Positions 51,519 through 61,671 of a DNA stretch of 64,000 bases are shown one piece after another. Origin of the DNA: Sansalvadorimonas sp965243775. GTDB lineage: Bacteria; Pseudomonadota; Gammaproteobacteria; Pseudomonadales; Endozoicomonadaceae. The DNA lies in assembly GCA_965243775.1 (NCBI GenBank), contig CBDEWF010000075.1, positions 142,601 to 206,600 of the forward strand. The letters are read 5' to 3'. The notes beneath the pieces were generated by a model. The model was not told the origin of the DNA, made no database searches, and worked only from the letters and a program-made list of their open reading frames with translations. The position numbers were made by a program, and so were the translations under genes. Positions within the stretch are counted from its first letter, which is position 1; every line of letters starts with the position of its first letter.

Positions 51519-54500
51519 CTATTCGTTAAACGTTTTTACCACTTTCTGCAGTTCAACTACTTCCGGGTCAGGGATGTCTTCCTCAGGAATCGCCTTGCGC
51601 ACTTTTTCGGTCAACTGCTTGGGGAAGACCTGATAAAGTACACGTGTGCTGACCGTTACCGGATACTGGATATCCTTTGGCAGCTCAAACTCTTCCACCC
51701 GGGTTTCACCAGCCTGAATGCGAGTATCCTTACCAATCTTCTCGTAGCGCCAGAAGCGTTGCCCAACCGGGATGCCATGACGATCTACACCCACTTTTAT
51801 AAACTTGCGGGCATCGCCAGGAATATAGCCATCTTTCATAACACCACTTTCAAACACGGTATTGTCCCGGGCGTCAGTGGCAATCACTTCCAGCCAGACC
51901 TGACGGCGGGCTCCACCTGGCATAGCATGACCAGAATTCACATTGGTAACACTGGCTTTGAATTTGTTATCTTTTTTATCCACAGCCAGTGCCAGTGAAG
52001 CCTTGATAATATCCTTACTCAACCTGGCATGTTCAGCACTGCGCAGACCGGTAAAGTAATAATTGCCGCCACTGAAGTAGTGAACCCGCACATCTTTCTT
52101 GACCGGGCCATCATTGGTAGACTGGCCACCAATCCGGTTATCAAAGTTGATAACATCGGCTGTCATATGACAGCTGACGCAGGTCTTGTGCTCTGCCGGG
52201 TTATCCGGATTGTTGTAACGGGACGCCTGCCACTCACCAAAGTTGTCATTAATATTGGCACCCGGACCTGAAGTGAACTCGTTATGGCAGGTGGCACAGT
52301 AGAGAGAAGTGGAATACAGATCTGGATCAGAATAAGACTTTTTATGCTGCTCCGGTGAGGCATTAATCTGCTTGTTCATCAGCCAGCGACCGATAGCAGA
52401 GTTGGCGTCCTCAAACACGTAATCATCCCGATCTTTCAGGTTGATAGTCATATCAGCGTTACCACCAGCATTTTCTGCTTTAACAATTCGGTGACATAGT
52501 AAGCAACCGGTACCGGCTTCACTCACAGGTTTACCTTTAGCGTAAGCATCCAGAAGCACTTGGCCGCGCTTATCACGCATATTGCCGAATTTAACCAATG
52601 GGCCTTTGTCACCATTGATAATCATCTGGGGGGCATGACAGCCACGGCAGAGATTGCGAAACTCTTCACCTTCTTCTTTCGCTGCAAAATCCTCATGCTG
52701 ACGATAGTAAGGATTGTCCATATGCATACCATGATTGGAATCCGCCCACTGGTTATAAACCTCGGTATGGCAGGATTCACAGGATGCAGAGTTCAGCCAT
52801 TCACGTTTATGAGTGTATTTCTTCTGGTCATCCAGCCGTAACCAGGTTGACAGGTAAGGCAGGTTTTCCTGGGCCTGAACATATGCATTCAGTGCCTTCA
52901 TCATTTTCACTGCTTCAACCGGAGGGTTTTCGACACTGACCAGCGGTGTCTTTTCATCCCGGGGATCAGCCCCCATACCGCCCTGGGTTTTCTGGATAAT
53001 ATCGATATAAGCGCCAACAGGATCACCGGCAATCATCTTGTGCACATCACGGTGGCCGGTTAGAGCATTCTCAAAACGATCTTTCTTGCCATCGCGCATT
53101 AACTGGCGATTGGTAAAGTTAAAACCATCTATATGGCAGGAGTTACAACTCATCCAGAAATCACCAGCCATAGGATACTCTGGGTAGTCGAGGGTATTGG
53201 CACTGTTAAACAGGGTTTTGCCCAAACGCATTTCCGGGGAAAGCGGATCTTTGCGAACCAGTCTGGCAAACTCCGGCTCAACCACTTTGGCTTTGGCAAA
53301 GGGCCCGGCACCACCTGTGTCAAACTTCACTATATTGAGGCTCATGGCGTTCTGAACAAACAGATCAGCGCCATCAACCAGCAGCCCTCTGGGGTTATCT
53401 CCTGGAATATTACGATAGATCTGGGTCGCCTTGGCTCCACCTTTGAACTTCTTAATCCGGTGACGCTTTCTGCTTACTTTACCTTGGCGGGACAGGTCGA
53501 AAACCATCAGATCTTCAGAGCCGGCCAGAGAGACAAAGAGCTTTTTGCCATCACCAGTAAACACAGCGTCATGGGGATTAGAGACAATCCGGGTGCGGTT
53601 ACCACTTGCGATAACATTAATCTGCTTGAACAGCTGTTTGCGCTGCTGAACAATTTCCTGCTCTTTGCCGGGTGTCAGATCAAGAATGGAGATTGCCGGG
53701 AAGATGGTGGACTGGAACTGAAAATCCTCAGAAAACGACCACAGAACATGGGGCAGCCAGGCCTTTTTGCCACTGGGAGAGATCGCAATATTATCCAGCA
53801 GACGCGGCATCCCCTGGGGAACAGTACGGGATTTATTAACCGGCGTATCAACCAGCTGAATAATCTTATCAAGATTCGGCTTGGCACCAGTCACGTCATA
53901 TATTGAGACCTCTCCAGACAGTGAATGAGTAACCAGCAGGCGACCATCATCAGTCAGTGCCAAACCTCTTGGTGTATCAGCGGTATCAAGTGTCTCTGTC
54001 ACTCTACCCCGCTCATCAATAACCAGTAGCTTTCGCCCCTCAAAGGCTGTGGCGTAAAACTGTTTATTGGCAGCATCGTGAATAACACCAAATGGACGGT
54101 ATGGCGCCTTGATAGTTTCAAGAACTTCCAGAGTCTTACCATCAAGCAACAGGAACTTATCACCCAGATAATCAGAAACCAGCAACCGGCTCTGATCAGC
54201 ATTAAAAGCCAATCTCCGTATATCCTGACCAATAACAGCCTCCTTGATAATTGAGCCATCTTTTCGGTCAATTATGCTGACACTTCCGGCATCAAAGTTA
54301 CTGCTGTAGATCCTGCTCTTGTCAGCAGACCATAGCAGTGAAGAGCTTTTCAGTGCAGCCTGAGCGGGCGATATCACAACCGTCAGACAAAACGAGAACA
54401 GGAAAAGACTTTTTCTCGTTAGCCGCAGGACAGAACGGGCATCCATATTTCTTCTGATTAACCTGTTTTTAAACAAAAGTGGTTGATCCGGTTTGTGCAT
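51519..54500 (-). CDS. Secreted six-haem cytochrome c with N-terminal beta-propeller
   Basis: The product of about 993 residues has a long-n-region signal peptide ending SPAQA. Residues about 55-400 form a YVTN/NHL-like beta-propeller (SVSIIDRKDGSII, GEVSIYDVTG). Then come six c-type haem sites: CNSCH (about 454), CESCH (576), CRGCH (620), CLLCH (668), CATCH (737) and CVSCH (776), counted from a start two codons upstream. A beta-rich C-terminal domain has NSGHAMPGGARRQVWLEV as in cytochrome c554-like proteins. It is last in the FTR1 cluster and could pass electrons to or from iron in the periplasm. The ATG at 54500 has GGAG 7 bases upstream. Confidence 0.85.
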   Translation of the reverse strand: MHKPDQPLLFKNRLIRRNMDARSVLRLTRKSLFLFSFCLTVVISPAQAALKSSSLLWSADKSRIYSSNFDAGSVSIIDRKDGSIIKEAVIGQDIRRLAFNADQSRLLVSDYLGDKFLLLDGKTLEVLETIKAPYRPFGVIHDAANKQFYATAFEGRKLLVIDERGRVTETLDTADTPRGLALTDDGRLLVTHSLSGEVSIYDVTGAKPNLDKIIQLVDTPVNKSRTVPQGMPRLLDNIAISPSGKKAWLPHVLWSFSEDFQFQSTIFPAISILDLTPGKEQEIVQQRKQLFKQINVIASGNRTRIVSNPHDAVFTGDGKKLFVSLAGSEDLMVFDLSRQGKVSRKRHRIKKFKGGAKATQIYRNIPGDNPRGLLVDGADLFVQNAMSLNIVKFDTGGAGPFAKAKVVEPEFARLVRKDPLSPEMRLGKTLFNSANTLDYPEYPMAGDFWMSCNSCHIDGFNFTNRQLMRDGKKDRFENALTGHRDVHKMIAGDPVGAYIDIIQKTQGGMGADPRDEKTPLVSVENPPVEAVKMMKALNAYVQAQENLPYLSTWLRLDDQKKYTHKREWLNSASCESCHTEVYNQWADSNHGMHMDNPYYRQHEDFAAKEEGEEFRNLCRGCHAPQMIINGDKGPLVKFGNMRDKRGQVLLDAYAKGKPVSEAGTGCLLCHRIVKAENAGGNADMTINLKDRDDYVFEDANSAIGRWLMNKQINASPEQHKKSYSDPDLYSTSLYCATCHNEFTSGPGANINDNFGEWQASRYNNPDNPAEHKTCVSCHMTADVINFDNRIGGQSTNDGPVKKDVRVHYFSGGNYYFTGLRSAEHARLSKDIIKASLALAVDKKDNKFKASVTNVNSGHAMPGGARRQVWLEVIATDARDNTVFESGVMKDGYIPGDARKFIKVGVDRHGIPVGQRFWRYEKIGKDTRIQAGETRVEEFELPKDIQYPVTVSTRVLYQVFPKQLTEKVRKAIPEEDIPDPEVVELQKVVKTFNE

Positions 54501-54502
54501 AT

Positions 54503-55912
54503 TCACTCTCCGGGTTCCACATAACGGTAAAGATAAAGTGACTTCTCACCGGTAAACCGGGCTGGGAACTCAGCAACAAGAGCCATATCCGGCTGTGTTG
54601 CACCAATAAAAGTTCCGCTAAGACGCAAAGCCCGGTTGTTTTCCAACAAGGCTTGATGACTGGGGTAATACATATCGTAAACCTGACACTCAGGCAGAAG
54701 CTCTCTGAGCAGGTAAACCTTATAATTGGTTCCCAACTGATCGCAGCCATTAACCTGCAACCACTGCACAGCCTGCTGGGCAGGTGAAGCTGCTATAGAG
54801 AGATTCGTTCCCGTTAAAAACAACAAGACAGCCAGCCCGACCATTGCCAGGTGTGCAATATGCCGGACAGCTTTGAAGAGCATACTGAGCTGGGTAACAA
54901 GGATCGGAAACCAGAACACCAGCACTGGAGCAAAGTGCCGCATATTGTCAGGATTCTGTGCCAGAAGAATCCAGATTAAATAGATGAAAACGACAATTCC
55001 CAGGGGGCAAATGCGCTTATCATTCAGACTGAAGATCAGCGATACGAGAAAAAAAACAAGAACCGGCCAGCTCATCATATCTGCCAGCTCGATAAACCAC
55101 TGCCCGACGCATGACACCTCTGAACCGGTTGTATTGCCCCAGATCTGGAAATGTCCCTGGGTAAAGCGGACAGCTTCATCAAAGTAGGCCAGACCATCCC
55201 GAGACAAAATAAATAGCGCTGTTGGAATAAATGCCAGCATTACGCCCCATAAACCACGACCATAAATCTTCCAAAACCAGTCCTTCTTAAACACTGGAGT
55301 CAGAGGTATGACCGCAACTATTCCCAAGGCCAATTGAAAATATGAGGGACGTGATGCCAGCAACAAACCTAAACAAACACCTGCGGCTATATAGCGCTGG
55401 CGATAAATCAACAACATCGTTCCAGCTGCAAAGAGCAGACCGGTTGTATCAGATAAACCACTAAGCCCCAATGCAGCCATAAGAGGCTGTGAAGCATAGA
55501 GAAACATTAGCAGTACCGGTGCCAGCCAATAGCTGTCTGAACCGCCATTCATTGCCAGGTACAACCTGAACATTACCCACGGCAGCAGTAAAACAGATAG
55601 AAGGCTTGTCATAACGACAGCCGAAGCAGGATCGGTAAAGACGGCAACCACACGAGCCAGAATGACAAACGCAGGATAACCAGGAAAGTGAGGCCTGAGC
55701 TCTACAACGGAAAACCGTTCAACTCCTCTGGAGAAAAACAGCGCGTCATCACTGCTGAGCTGTACAGGAAACTGGAACAGCCAGAGTGCCCATATCAACC
55801 AGACGACAGCAATTGCAAAAATAACGGGCAAAGACACCTGGGAACCTGACAGTTCAGATTCCTGCTTTGGCTTTTTTAAATCAGTACCCGTTAGTTGCGA
55901 AGCTGCATGCAT
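54503..55912 (-). CDS. GT-C-type membrane glycosyltransferase-like protein
   Basis: This 469-residue protein has about 10-12 membrane helices and, after the first helix, the acidic loop SSDDALFFSRGVERF and ELRPHFPGYPAFV, as in polyprenyl-phosphate-sugar-dependent GT-C enzymes (ArnT/PMT type). The C-terminal part is a small extracytoplasmic domain. The acceptor is unknown. Its presence in an iron-uptake cluster, 3 bp from the cytochrome gene, is unusual and may mean that a cluster protein or a lipid is glycosylated. Confidence 0.7.
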   Translation of the reverse strand: MHAASQLTGTDLKKPKQESELSGSQVSLPVIFAIAVVWLIWALWLFQFPVQLSSDDALFFSRGVERFSVVELRPHFPGYPAFVILARVVAVFTDPASAVVMTSLLSVLLLPWVMFRLYLAMNGGSDSYWLAPVLLMFLYASQPLMAALGLSGLSDTTGLLFAAGTMLLIYRQRYIAAGVCLGLLLASRPSYFQLALGIVAVIPLTPVFKKDWFWKIYGRGLWGVMLAFIPTALFILSRDGLAYFDEAVRFTQGHFQIWGNTTGSEVSCVGQWFIELADMMSWPVLVFFLVSLIFSLNDKRICPLGIVVFIYLIWILLAQNPDNMRHFAPVLVFWFPILVTQLSMLFKAVRHIAHLAMVGLAVLLFLTGTNLSIAASPAQQAVQWLQVNGCDQLGTNYKVYLLRELLPECQVYDMYYPSHQALLENNRALRLSGTFIGATQPDMALVAEFPARFTGEKSLYLYRYVEPGE

Positions 55913-55925
55913 AGTTGATTCAGCC

Positions 55926-56504
55926 TTACAGAATAAAAACCTTCAGAGCCTGCATCAGCTCCTGGTGATACTTTACCAGGGCTTCTGGGTCAGCCGGTGC
56001 AGCCCCTACCCCGAAAACCCCTGGATTACCAATAGCGTTCAGCGCTCCCTGAATGGCCTGCTCTGCATTTTGACGACCAGTTGTATCCATCTGCGGCGTT
56101 AACAGATCCAGAAAAAGTTTGCTCTTTACCACCAGAACCTTGGAAACCTGATAGTCGCCAACATTCTCCTCAGCCCCTTTCAGGCGCCGGTTGATTTCTT
56201 CGACATAAGCCTGATTCAGAACTCGATTCACCTGTTCAGCATCTTTGGCCTTGAGCGCATTACGCATAGGTGAATCAAGGTCAACTCCATATTCCATTTT
56301 AAAATACAGAACCTCCTTAGCCATCTTGTCGTAAGCAGCTTTACCCGTGGCGAAGTCACCACTATTTACAGCTGCTAATAACGTTTCCCGGCCATCAATC
56401 AACGGCTCTTTTCCTGCGGCGGAATAGCTGTAAGCCTGAACCTGCATACTGACTGCCAACAGAAGCATCCAGGCCAATGAAAAAGCACTCAGAATTTTCT
56501 TCAT
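55926..56504 (-). CDS. Small periplasmic helical protein of the FTR1 cluster
   Basis: This 192-residue protein has a signal peptide (about residues 1-24, ending VQA). The mature part is helical, with patterns such as LLAAVNSGDFATGKAAYDKM that recall the periplasmic helical domain attached to some FTR1 permeases. That domain may be a separate subunit here. It lies between the oxidase-like gene and the GT-C gene with short gaps of 13-15 bp. Function unproven. Confidence 0.6.
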   Translation of the reverse strand: MKKILSAFSLAWMLLLAVSMQVQAYSYSAAGKEPLIDGRETLLAAVNSGDFATGKAAYDKMAKEVLYFKMEYGVDLDSPMRNALKAKDAEQVNRVLNQAYVEEINRRLKGAEENVGDYQVSKVLVVKSKLFLDLLTPQMDTTGRQNAEQAIQGALNAIGNPGVFGVGAAPADPEALVKYHQELMQALKVFIL

Positions 56505-56519
56505 TTATTTACTCCTGAA

Positions 56520-57941
56520 TCAGGCCACGCTCTGGACTTCAAGCACAACATTTTCATTCCGAAAATCAAAAATTTCCCGACGGCGATCCTCTCCATCCAG
56601 AATAGAGCGTGCGGCCAGCTGCCCCATTTCCATAGCGGTATCAGTAAAGATGTAACGGAAAGAACCCTGACGGCCGGACATCACCAGGTTATCGAACTGA
56701 CACAAGTGGGAGATCGCCTTTTCCCGCTTATCCTGATAATCAATATCCATCAGTGGATAAGCATGTTCGGTAAAGGCTGTAAAGTATTCACCTGTGGATA
56801 AACTGGAAGGCACGCCAAGAGTTTGAAGATCAGCCAGAACACGACTACGTAACTTATCGCCTTCCATATTCCAGACGTCATCCCCTTTATTACAGGGAAT
56901 TTCGACCATCACAGAAGTTCTTCCTTCCGGTGCCATATAAGGCGATCGGCGGCGAGGCTCCTGCAAGCGTGTACCCAGAATTTCCGGATCGGAAAGATAC
57001 TGCCAAGTGTTATCGGAGATATTCTCCGTATCCATCGGCATATTAAAGAAACGTAGAGAGCGGAACTCCAGGCCACTATCAAAGCCGGTCATACGACACA
57101 TATCAGACAGAGGAATTGTGGCAATTACAGAATCGACAGGAAGATAATGTGCTTCTTCACCCTGGGTGTATTCAATGGATGAAATCTGATTGCCAGAGGT
57201 GCTGATTCCAGAAACATCACAGTTCAAGCGAATATCAACGCCTTTCTTCACCAACTCTTCACCCAGACGGGTATAGAGATGACCAAAGCCCCACTTGGGA
57301 TAGCGATACTTTTTAGCGTAAGTTCGTGGTGTATCTTTTTTCTGGGGCAGAAGACGACGGGCAACATCTTTCAGATCCAGCAGACTGATACGCTGGGAAG
57401 CCCAGTCACCGGATAGCTTTGTGGGAGAGATGCCCCAAAGCTTGGCGGTATACCCTTCAAAGAAATTCTTATAAAGGGTTTTACCAAATCGGCTCTCTAT
57501 CCACTCAGCAAAACTGGAATCCCTTCGGCTCACCGGACGTTTTTTGAATGGCAACAGACAGAGATCAATCGCAACACCCGCCAGCAACGAGAAAGGGGCA
57601 TTTCTCAAAAGGTCTGCGATAGCAAGCGGGTACTGATAAATCTTCCCTTTAAAACGGATTACGCTTTTACGCTCAGCGTAAAGCAGCTCATCCGCCATCA
57701 GTTCATCAACAAACTTCAGCAGTTCAGGGTTGCGGGTGATAAAGCGATGACCACCATAGTCAAAGCGATAGTCACCGTGCTTACCTTCAAACTTGAGGGT
57801 GGCGCACATACCACCGACTTTACTATCACGCTCCAGAATGGTGACTTTGCAGCCAGCTTCGATCAATTCCCATGCGGCCATCAAACCGGCAGGGCCACCG
57901 CCTAGAACGGCAATATGTTTCTTCACTTGAGATTCACTCAT
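56520..57941 (-). CDS. FAD-dependent amine oxidase-like protein
   Basis: This 473-residue flavoprotein has the dinucleotide-binding motif IAVLGGGPAGLMAAWELIEAG-type at the N-terminus (GGGPAG about residue 15) and a second FAD contact near the C-terminus (GRQGSFRYIFTDTAMEMG). It resembles protoporphyrinogen oxidase and UDP-galactopyranose mutase-like proteins, some of which act on sugars or lipids. No signal peptide is visible, so it is cytoplasmic. It overlaps the end of the FTR1 gene by 4 bp. The substrate is unknown. Confidence 0.75.
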   Translation of the reverse strand: MSESQVKKHIAVLGGGPAGLMAAWELIEAGCKVTILERDSKVGGMCATLKFEGKHGDYRFDYGGHRFITRNPELLKFVDELMADELLYAERKSVIRFKGKIYQYPLAIADLLRNAPFSLLAGVAIDLCLLPFKKRPVSRRDSSFAEWIESRFGKTLYKNFFEGYTAKLWGISPTKLSGDWASQRISLLDLKDVARRLLPQKKDTPRTYAKKYRYPKWGFGHLYTRLGEELVKKGVDIRLNCDVSGISTSGNQISSIEYTQGEEAHYLPVDSVIATIPLSDMCRMTGFDSGLEFRSLRFFNMPMDTENISDNTWQYLSDPEILGTRLQEPRRRSPYMAPEGRTSVMVEIPCNKGDDVWNMEGDKLRSRVLADLQTLGVPSSLSTGEYFTAFTEHAYPLMDIDYQDKREKAISHLCQFDNLVMSGRQGSFRYIFTDTAMEMGQLAARSILDGEDRRREIFDFRNENVVLEVQSVA

Positions 57942-58753
57942 GCCGGGCTGTAGCTCCTTTTCCAGAAGCGGATGAACACCGCCATATAAACCGCCCAGAC
58001 AACCAGCTGCATCAGCCCTGGGGAGGAGTTATAGCCGAACAGTGCCCGCAGGAAAGTACCAAATGTTCCGCGATCATCAAGAATATGGGAGATATCAAAC
58101 ACAGCAGGCTTAATAACCGGCAGCCATTCAGCAGCCTGCAGCATATTGACAGAAGACGACAGCAGACCTGCGGCAATAATAATGATCAATAGACTGGTCC
58201 AGCGGAAGAATGGCTGCAGAGACAACTGGCGGGTACTGCGCATCAGAATCCAGACCAGAACAACGGATGCAACCAGCCCCAGTACCGCACCAATCAATCC
58301 ATCCTGAAGCGTCAGACCCTGCCCGGAATACAGCAGTGCCGAGAAAAACAGGATAGTTTCAAACCCTTCACGCAGCACTGCTAAAAATGAGAGAAATGCC
58401 AGACCAAACACATTTCCGCTGGTTACACACTCCTGCACGCTCTGCTGCATCTGGCCGATATGAGCCTTGGCCTGAGCCTGCATCCAGATTGCCATATAGC
58501 TGAGCACCGCAGTAGCAAACAGCAGAATGCCTGCCATTAACAGGTTGCGGTAATGCTCACTGGAGAACTGGTCAACAACAATCTGGAAAACAAAGGCGAT
58601 AGCGAGGGACAAAATCAGACCAGCCCCAACACCGAGATAAATAAATTTGTTATGGCGCGAGGCATTCAGCCTGGCCAGATAAGAGAGTGCGATACCTACC
58701 AGAAGAAAAGCTTCCAGCCCTTCCCGGAAGGTGATCAGAAAACTAGCAAACAT
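57938..58753 (-). CDS. FTR1-family iron permease
   Basis: This 271-residue protein has seven membrane helices and the two iron-binding motifs of the Ftr1/EfeU family, REGLE at residues 10-14 and REGFE at 128-132. The family imports iron together with a periplasmic or surface oxidoreductase. The ATG at 58753 is preferred to a TTG one codon earlier. The gene is embedded in the seven-gene cluster with two haem proteins and shares a 4-bp overlap with the flavoprotein gene. The second motif has Phe in place of Leu, a mild change. Confidence 0.93.
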   Translation of the reverse strand: MFASFLITFREGLEAFLLVGIALSYLARLNASRHNKFIYLGVGAGLILSLAIAFVFQIVVDQFSSEHYRNLLMAGILLFATAVLSYMAIWMQAQAKAHIGQMQQSVQECVTSGNVFGLAFLSFLAVLREGFETILFFSALLYSGQGLTLQDGLIGAVLGLVASVVLVWILMRSTRQLSLQPFFRWTSLLIIIIAAGLLSSSVNMLQAAEWLPVIKPAVFDISHILDDRGTFGTFLRALFGYNSSPGLMQLVVWAVYMAVFIRFWKRSYSPA

Positions 58754-58788
58754 CAATTATTCCTGACAGACAAAACAAAACAGGCAGC

Positions 58789-59284
58789 TCAATGGCTACC
58801 ATTATTACGATTAAATATTTTCAATACCGACCAGCGCATGGCATGGCGGAAAACAACCGGGATCAGCAACATCGAACTGTAGAAATGGATATCCTGCATC
58901 AACTGACCTGTCAGGTTGCCGGGGTTTTCCGTACAACATCAGATAAACGCCGCTAACCGTACAGACGGTCAACAGAATTTCGACCAGCCTTCCCGTTGTC
59001 CGCAGAAAGCGTTTCTTAGAACCGGCCATCAGGTTTCGGTGGGATGCCCAGAACAGCCCCACAATAAGAGGAAAGATGGTCAGCCCGGCGATCAGGTGGG
59101 ATACAAGCATAATTCGCTCGATCTCCCAATTGGCCTCAACAACGTCCCACAGGATCAGGCCACTGACAAACATCAGATAGAGTGTGGCTTCTGCAAACTT
59201 GTGCCTGTAAGCGAGGCGTTCCCAGCCTGCACGAATTGTGTTCATAACTCCTGTTGACTGAACCTGATAGGACGAACCGGACAT
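58789..59284 (-). CDS. Cytochrome b561-like membrane protein, frameshifted
   Basis: The frame from 59284 encodes three membrane helices with candidate haem histidines (YRHKFAEA, LVSHLIAG, FWASHRN). After YLMLYG it shifts: the current frame runs to 58811 with a non-membrane tail. Removing one A from the run at 58925-58928 (T run on the plus strand) restores YGNPGNLTG and a fourth helix with DIHFYSS and FRHAMRW, ending at 58789. It is likely an electron carrier across the inner membrane. The shift is a homopolymer error or a recent mutation. Confidence 0.7.
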
Positions 59285-59458
59285 AACTCACCCGCGAAAC
59301 AAATTACAACTTTTTATAGTGAAAGTGCCTTTTTTACCATCTCTGGATAATCAAAAAGACACTTCTCGCTCATGGCTGCCTGTTACGGCAAAAGGCGTTG
59401 GCGCAAAAAGCTGCACCAACACCTTCGTTTTTATGGCTCAGCGCCACCAGGTTATTTC

Positions 59459-61489
59459 TTACTTAGCACTAACCTTTGCTTCTGCTGCCATAACCATGGC
59501 GGTACCAAACTTTCCGCCGGAAGCGATAATCTGAGGTACACCATCCTCATCGGTGTCGGTGGAGGAGCTGCCTTTCAGCTGGTTTTCACCACTGTCGCCC
59601 ATCCATTCAGCCATCTGCATGCCACCGTTGATTACAGTGCGGAACCAGCTGACATAACGGTCAGTCAGAGCCTGCAGTTCCAGGGCTGGGGCATCTTCAC
59701 CCTCTTCGTTACGCAGCTGCTGGATCGCTTCACGCAGACCACCGGAGATGGCTGCCGCAGTAAATGGAGTGTGAACTGTTGGCTGACCAGGAACAGCAGC
59801 CCAGGTACCCAGCTTGGCGTCGTACATATTCTTTTCGACGGCCAGGTACAGGTTCCGGGCAACATTACGATACTTAGAATCGCCAGTTGCCAGGAAGGCA
59901 GAGGACAGGCCACGCAGCGCTGCGAACTGAGCATCCAGCGACTGGGACTTGCTGACTTTGCCTGCCCCTTTTTCAGAGAGGGTCAGTCCGTCGTGAACCA
60001 GACCATTGCTGCCAACAAGCTTGTTTACAATAAAGTCAGCCTGCTTTTTGATCATGGACAGTGCCTGCTGACCCTGTGCAGTTTTCAGATTGACATCACC
60101 GGCATCGGCGGAGGCATAACCTACTGGCAGCGCATCCTGAGAACGTTGGTAAATGGACAGAGCTACGATGGAGTAAGCCGCATCATAGGTATCAACCTCG
60201 GCATTCTGCTGACCATCGTACTTGGTGATAAAGGTGCCGACTTTCTCGTTGAAGTGCAGGGCTGCCATGTTCTTGAACAGCAAGTTGGCAATATTGCTGG
60301 ATAAGGAGAACATATCGGTACTAACAACATCGTTCTTGCTCTTACCATCGATATTGGCGGCAGGAGCAGCTGCGAAAGGAGCGCCATCAAAAACGGCTTT
60401 AAACGCAGGGTTCTGGGCAGTGTTGGCGGTACGCTGGTCACTGAAAGCGTAGTATTCGCTGACAGGCCACAGCATCATCCAGGTATCACGCAGGGTGGAA
60501 GCACTATCGGTAACTTCAAGGCCGGCGATGGTATTGGTACCAAATGCCTTGCCTTCTTTGACGGCTACTTTGCTGGCAAACCAGATTGGCTTTTTCGCAG
60601 GATCGTAGTCAGGACCAAACTTCACACCCAGGCTCTTACCGTCATAACCCATCTGGTCCTGCATGATCAGAAGCTTATCCAGAGAAATCTCAGTCAGCAG
60701 CATGCCATTAAAGCCATCAGCTGCTGATACGCCCAGGCTGTGTACACCATCCTGATCCATCTTCATGGAATCGGCTTCAACTTCTTCATCAGTCTTGGTG
60801 ACATGCATACCACCCAGGAAGTCCTGAGCCCACATCACTTCCTTCAGCATAATGCCGCCGGTGGCTGCAGGGTTGAAGGATTTATCAAAACTGGCAGGAT
60901 CCCAGGCCAGAGACTTGTAATCTCGGAAGTAGGCAGGAACAACTGTCTGAACAGTTTTCTCGACACCCTTGGCGGTGCGGATTTCTGCTTCATCACCATT
61001 AACGGTGGAAGTGTCTGGCTTACCAACAAACTCAGGGCTGCCGGATACATAAGGCAGAGAGATAGGGTACATGTTCAAGGGAACTTCGCTGGCAGGGAAG
61101 CCAACAGCTTCAGCCATCTTGATAACACGCTGACCAAGATTTTCCAGCTTGCCACCACGAGCCTTGTTCAGAGGACCGTTAACAATATGATGGCCCATAG
61201 TAGACTGGTAATTCAGTGCGTACATGGCCTCTTCAGAATATTCGTAGCTCTCAATACCAGCAGCAAAGTCGAATGGAGTGGGCTGATCGGCCTGATTGGG
61301 ATCAAGAACATTCAGATCTAGACCCAGACCTTCAGCAAGGGGTTCACCAGACAGTTCAAATTCAGTGTAAGCCAGAAACTGGCCTGCAGGCTTATGAGTA
61401 TTGTCGAGAACTTCTACTCTGGCAGCAGCCTGAACCATGCCTGCAAAAACTGCTGCAGAGATTGCAGCGCCTAGAACTGTCTTTTTCAA
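59459..61489 (-). CDS. Large periplasmic protein of the FTR1 cluster
   Basis: This 676-residue protein has a signal peptide (MKKTVLGAAISAAVFAGMVQA). I do not recognise the family; the C-terminal 250 residues (DAQFAALRGLSSAFLATGD, RNLYLAVEKNMYD) look like an alpha/alpha-toroid repeat. A D-rich loop TDTDEDG near residue 650 could bind calcium or iron. The start is TTG with TTGAGGT upstream. It is the first gene after the Fur box. As the first product of an iron-regulated cluster it may bind iron in the periplasm. Confidence 0.75.
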   Translation of the reverse strand: MKKTVLGAAISAAVFAGMVQAAARVEVLDNTHKPAGQFLAYTEFELSGEPLAEGLGLDLNVLDPNQADQPTPFDFAAGIESYEYSEEAMYALNYQSTMGHHIVNGPLNKARGGKLENLGQRVIKMAEAVGFPASEVPLNMYPISLPYVSGSPEFVGKPDTSTVNGDEAEIRTAKGVEKTVQTVVPAYFRDYKSLAWDPASFDKSFNPAATGGIMLKEVMWAQDFLGGMHVTKTDEEVEADSMKMDQDGVHSLGVSAADGFNGMLLTEISLDKLLIMQDQMGYDGKSLGVKFGPDYDPAKKPIWFASKVAVKEGKAFGTNTIAGLEVTDSASTLRDTWMMLWPVSEYYAFSDQRTANTAQNPAFKAVFDGAPFAAAPAANIDGKSKNDVVSTDMFSLSSNIANLLFKNMAALHFNEKVGTFITKYDGQQNAEVDTYDAAYSIVALSIYQRSQDALPVGYASADAGDVNLKTAQGQQALSMIKKQADFIVNKLVGSNGLVHDGLTLSEKGAGKVSKSQSLDAQFAALRGLSSAFLATGDSKYRNVARNLYLAVEKNMYDAKLGTWAAVPGQPTVHTPFTAAAISGGLREAIQQLRNEEGEDAPALELQALTDRYVSWFRTVINGGMQMAEWMGDSGENQLKGSSSTDTDEDGVPQIIASGGKFGTAMVMAAEAKVSAK

Positions 61490-61629
61490 CTGAGTTACCT
61501 CAAGAGCGTGTGTGTAGGCAACAACTCTCGACCTGCCATCCTGTCAGAGTCTGGTTGTTTAAAGATTCATTTGAAATGCATTATGACAACCTATAAAAAA
61601 GGAAAAACTGACCCACGTCAATCTTTATA

Positions 61630-61648
61630 GGAATCATTATCATTTAGA
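61630..61648 (-). promoter_or_regulatory. Fur box upstream of the FTR1 cluster
   Basis: On the minus strand TCTAAATGATAATGATTCC contains GATAAT in full and flanking hexamers close to the GATAAT-GATAAT-CATTATC consensus. A -10-like TATAAA follows at 61624-61629. It lies about 140 bp before the first gene of the cluster, so iron-repressed expression is expected. Confidence 0.65.
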
Positions 61649-61671
61649 TTTGCAAGGTTTTACCCTTACTT

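Noticed and set aside
59372..60304. A 310-codon open frame on the plus strand
   Set aside because: It is antisense to the large periplasmic protein gene and shows no protein-like features.
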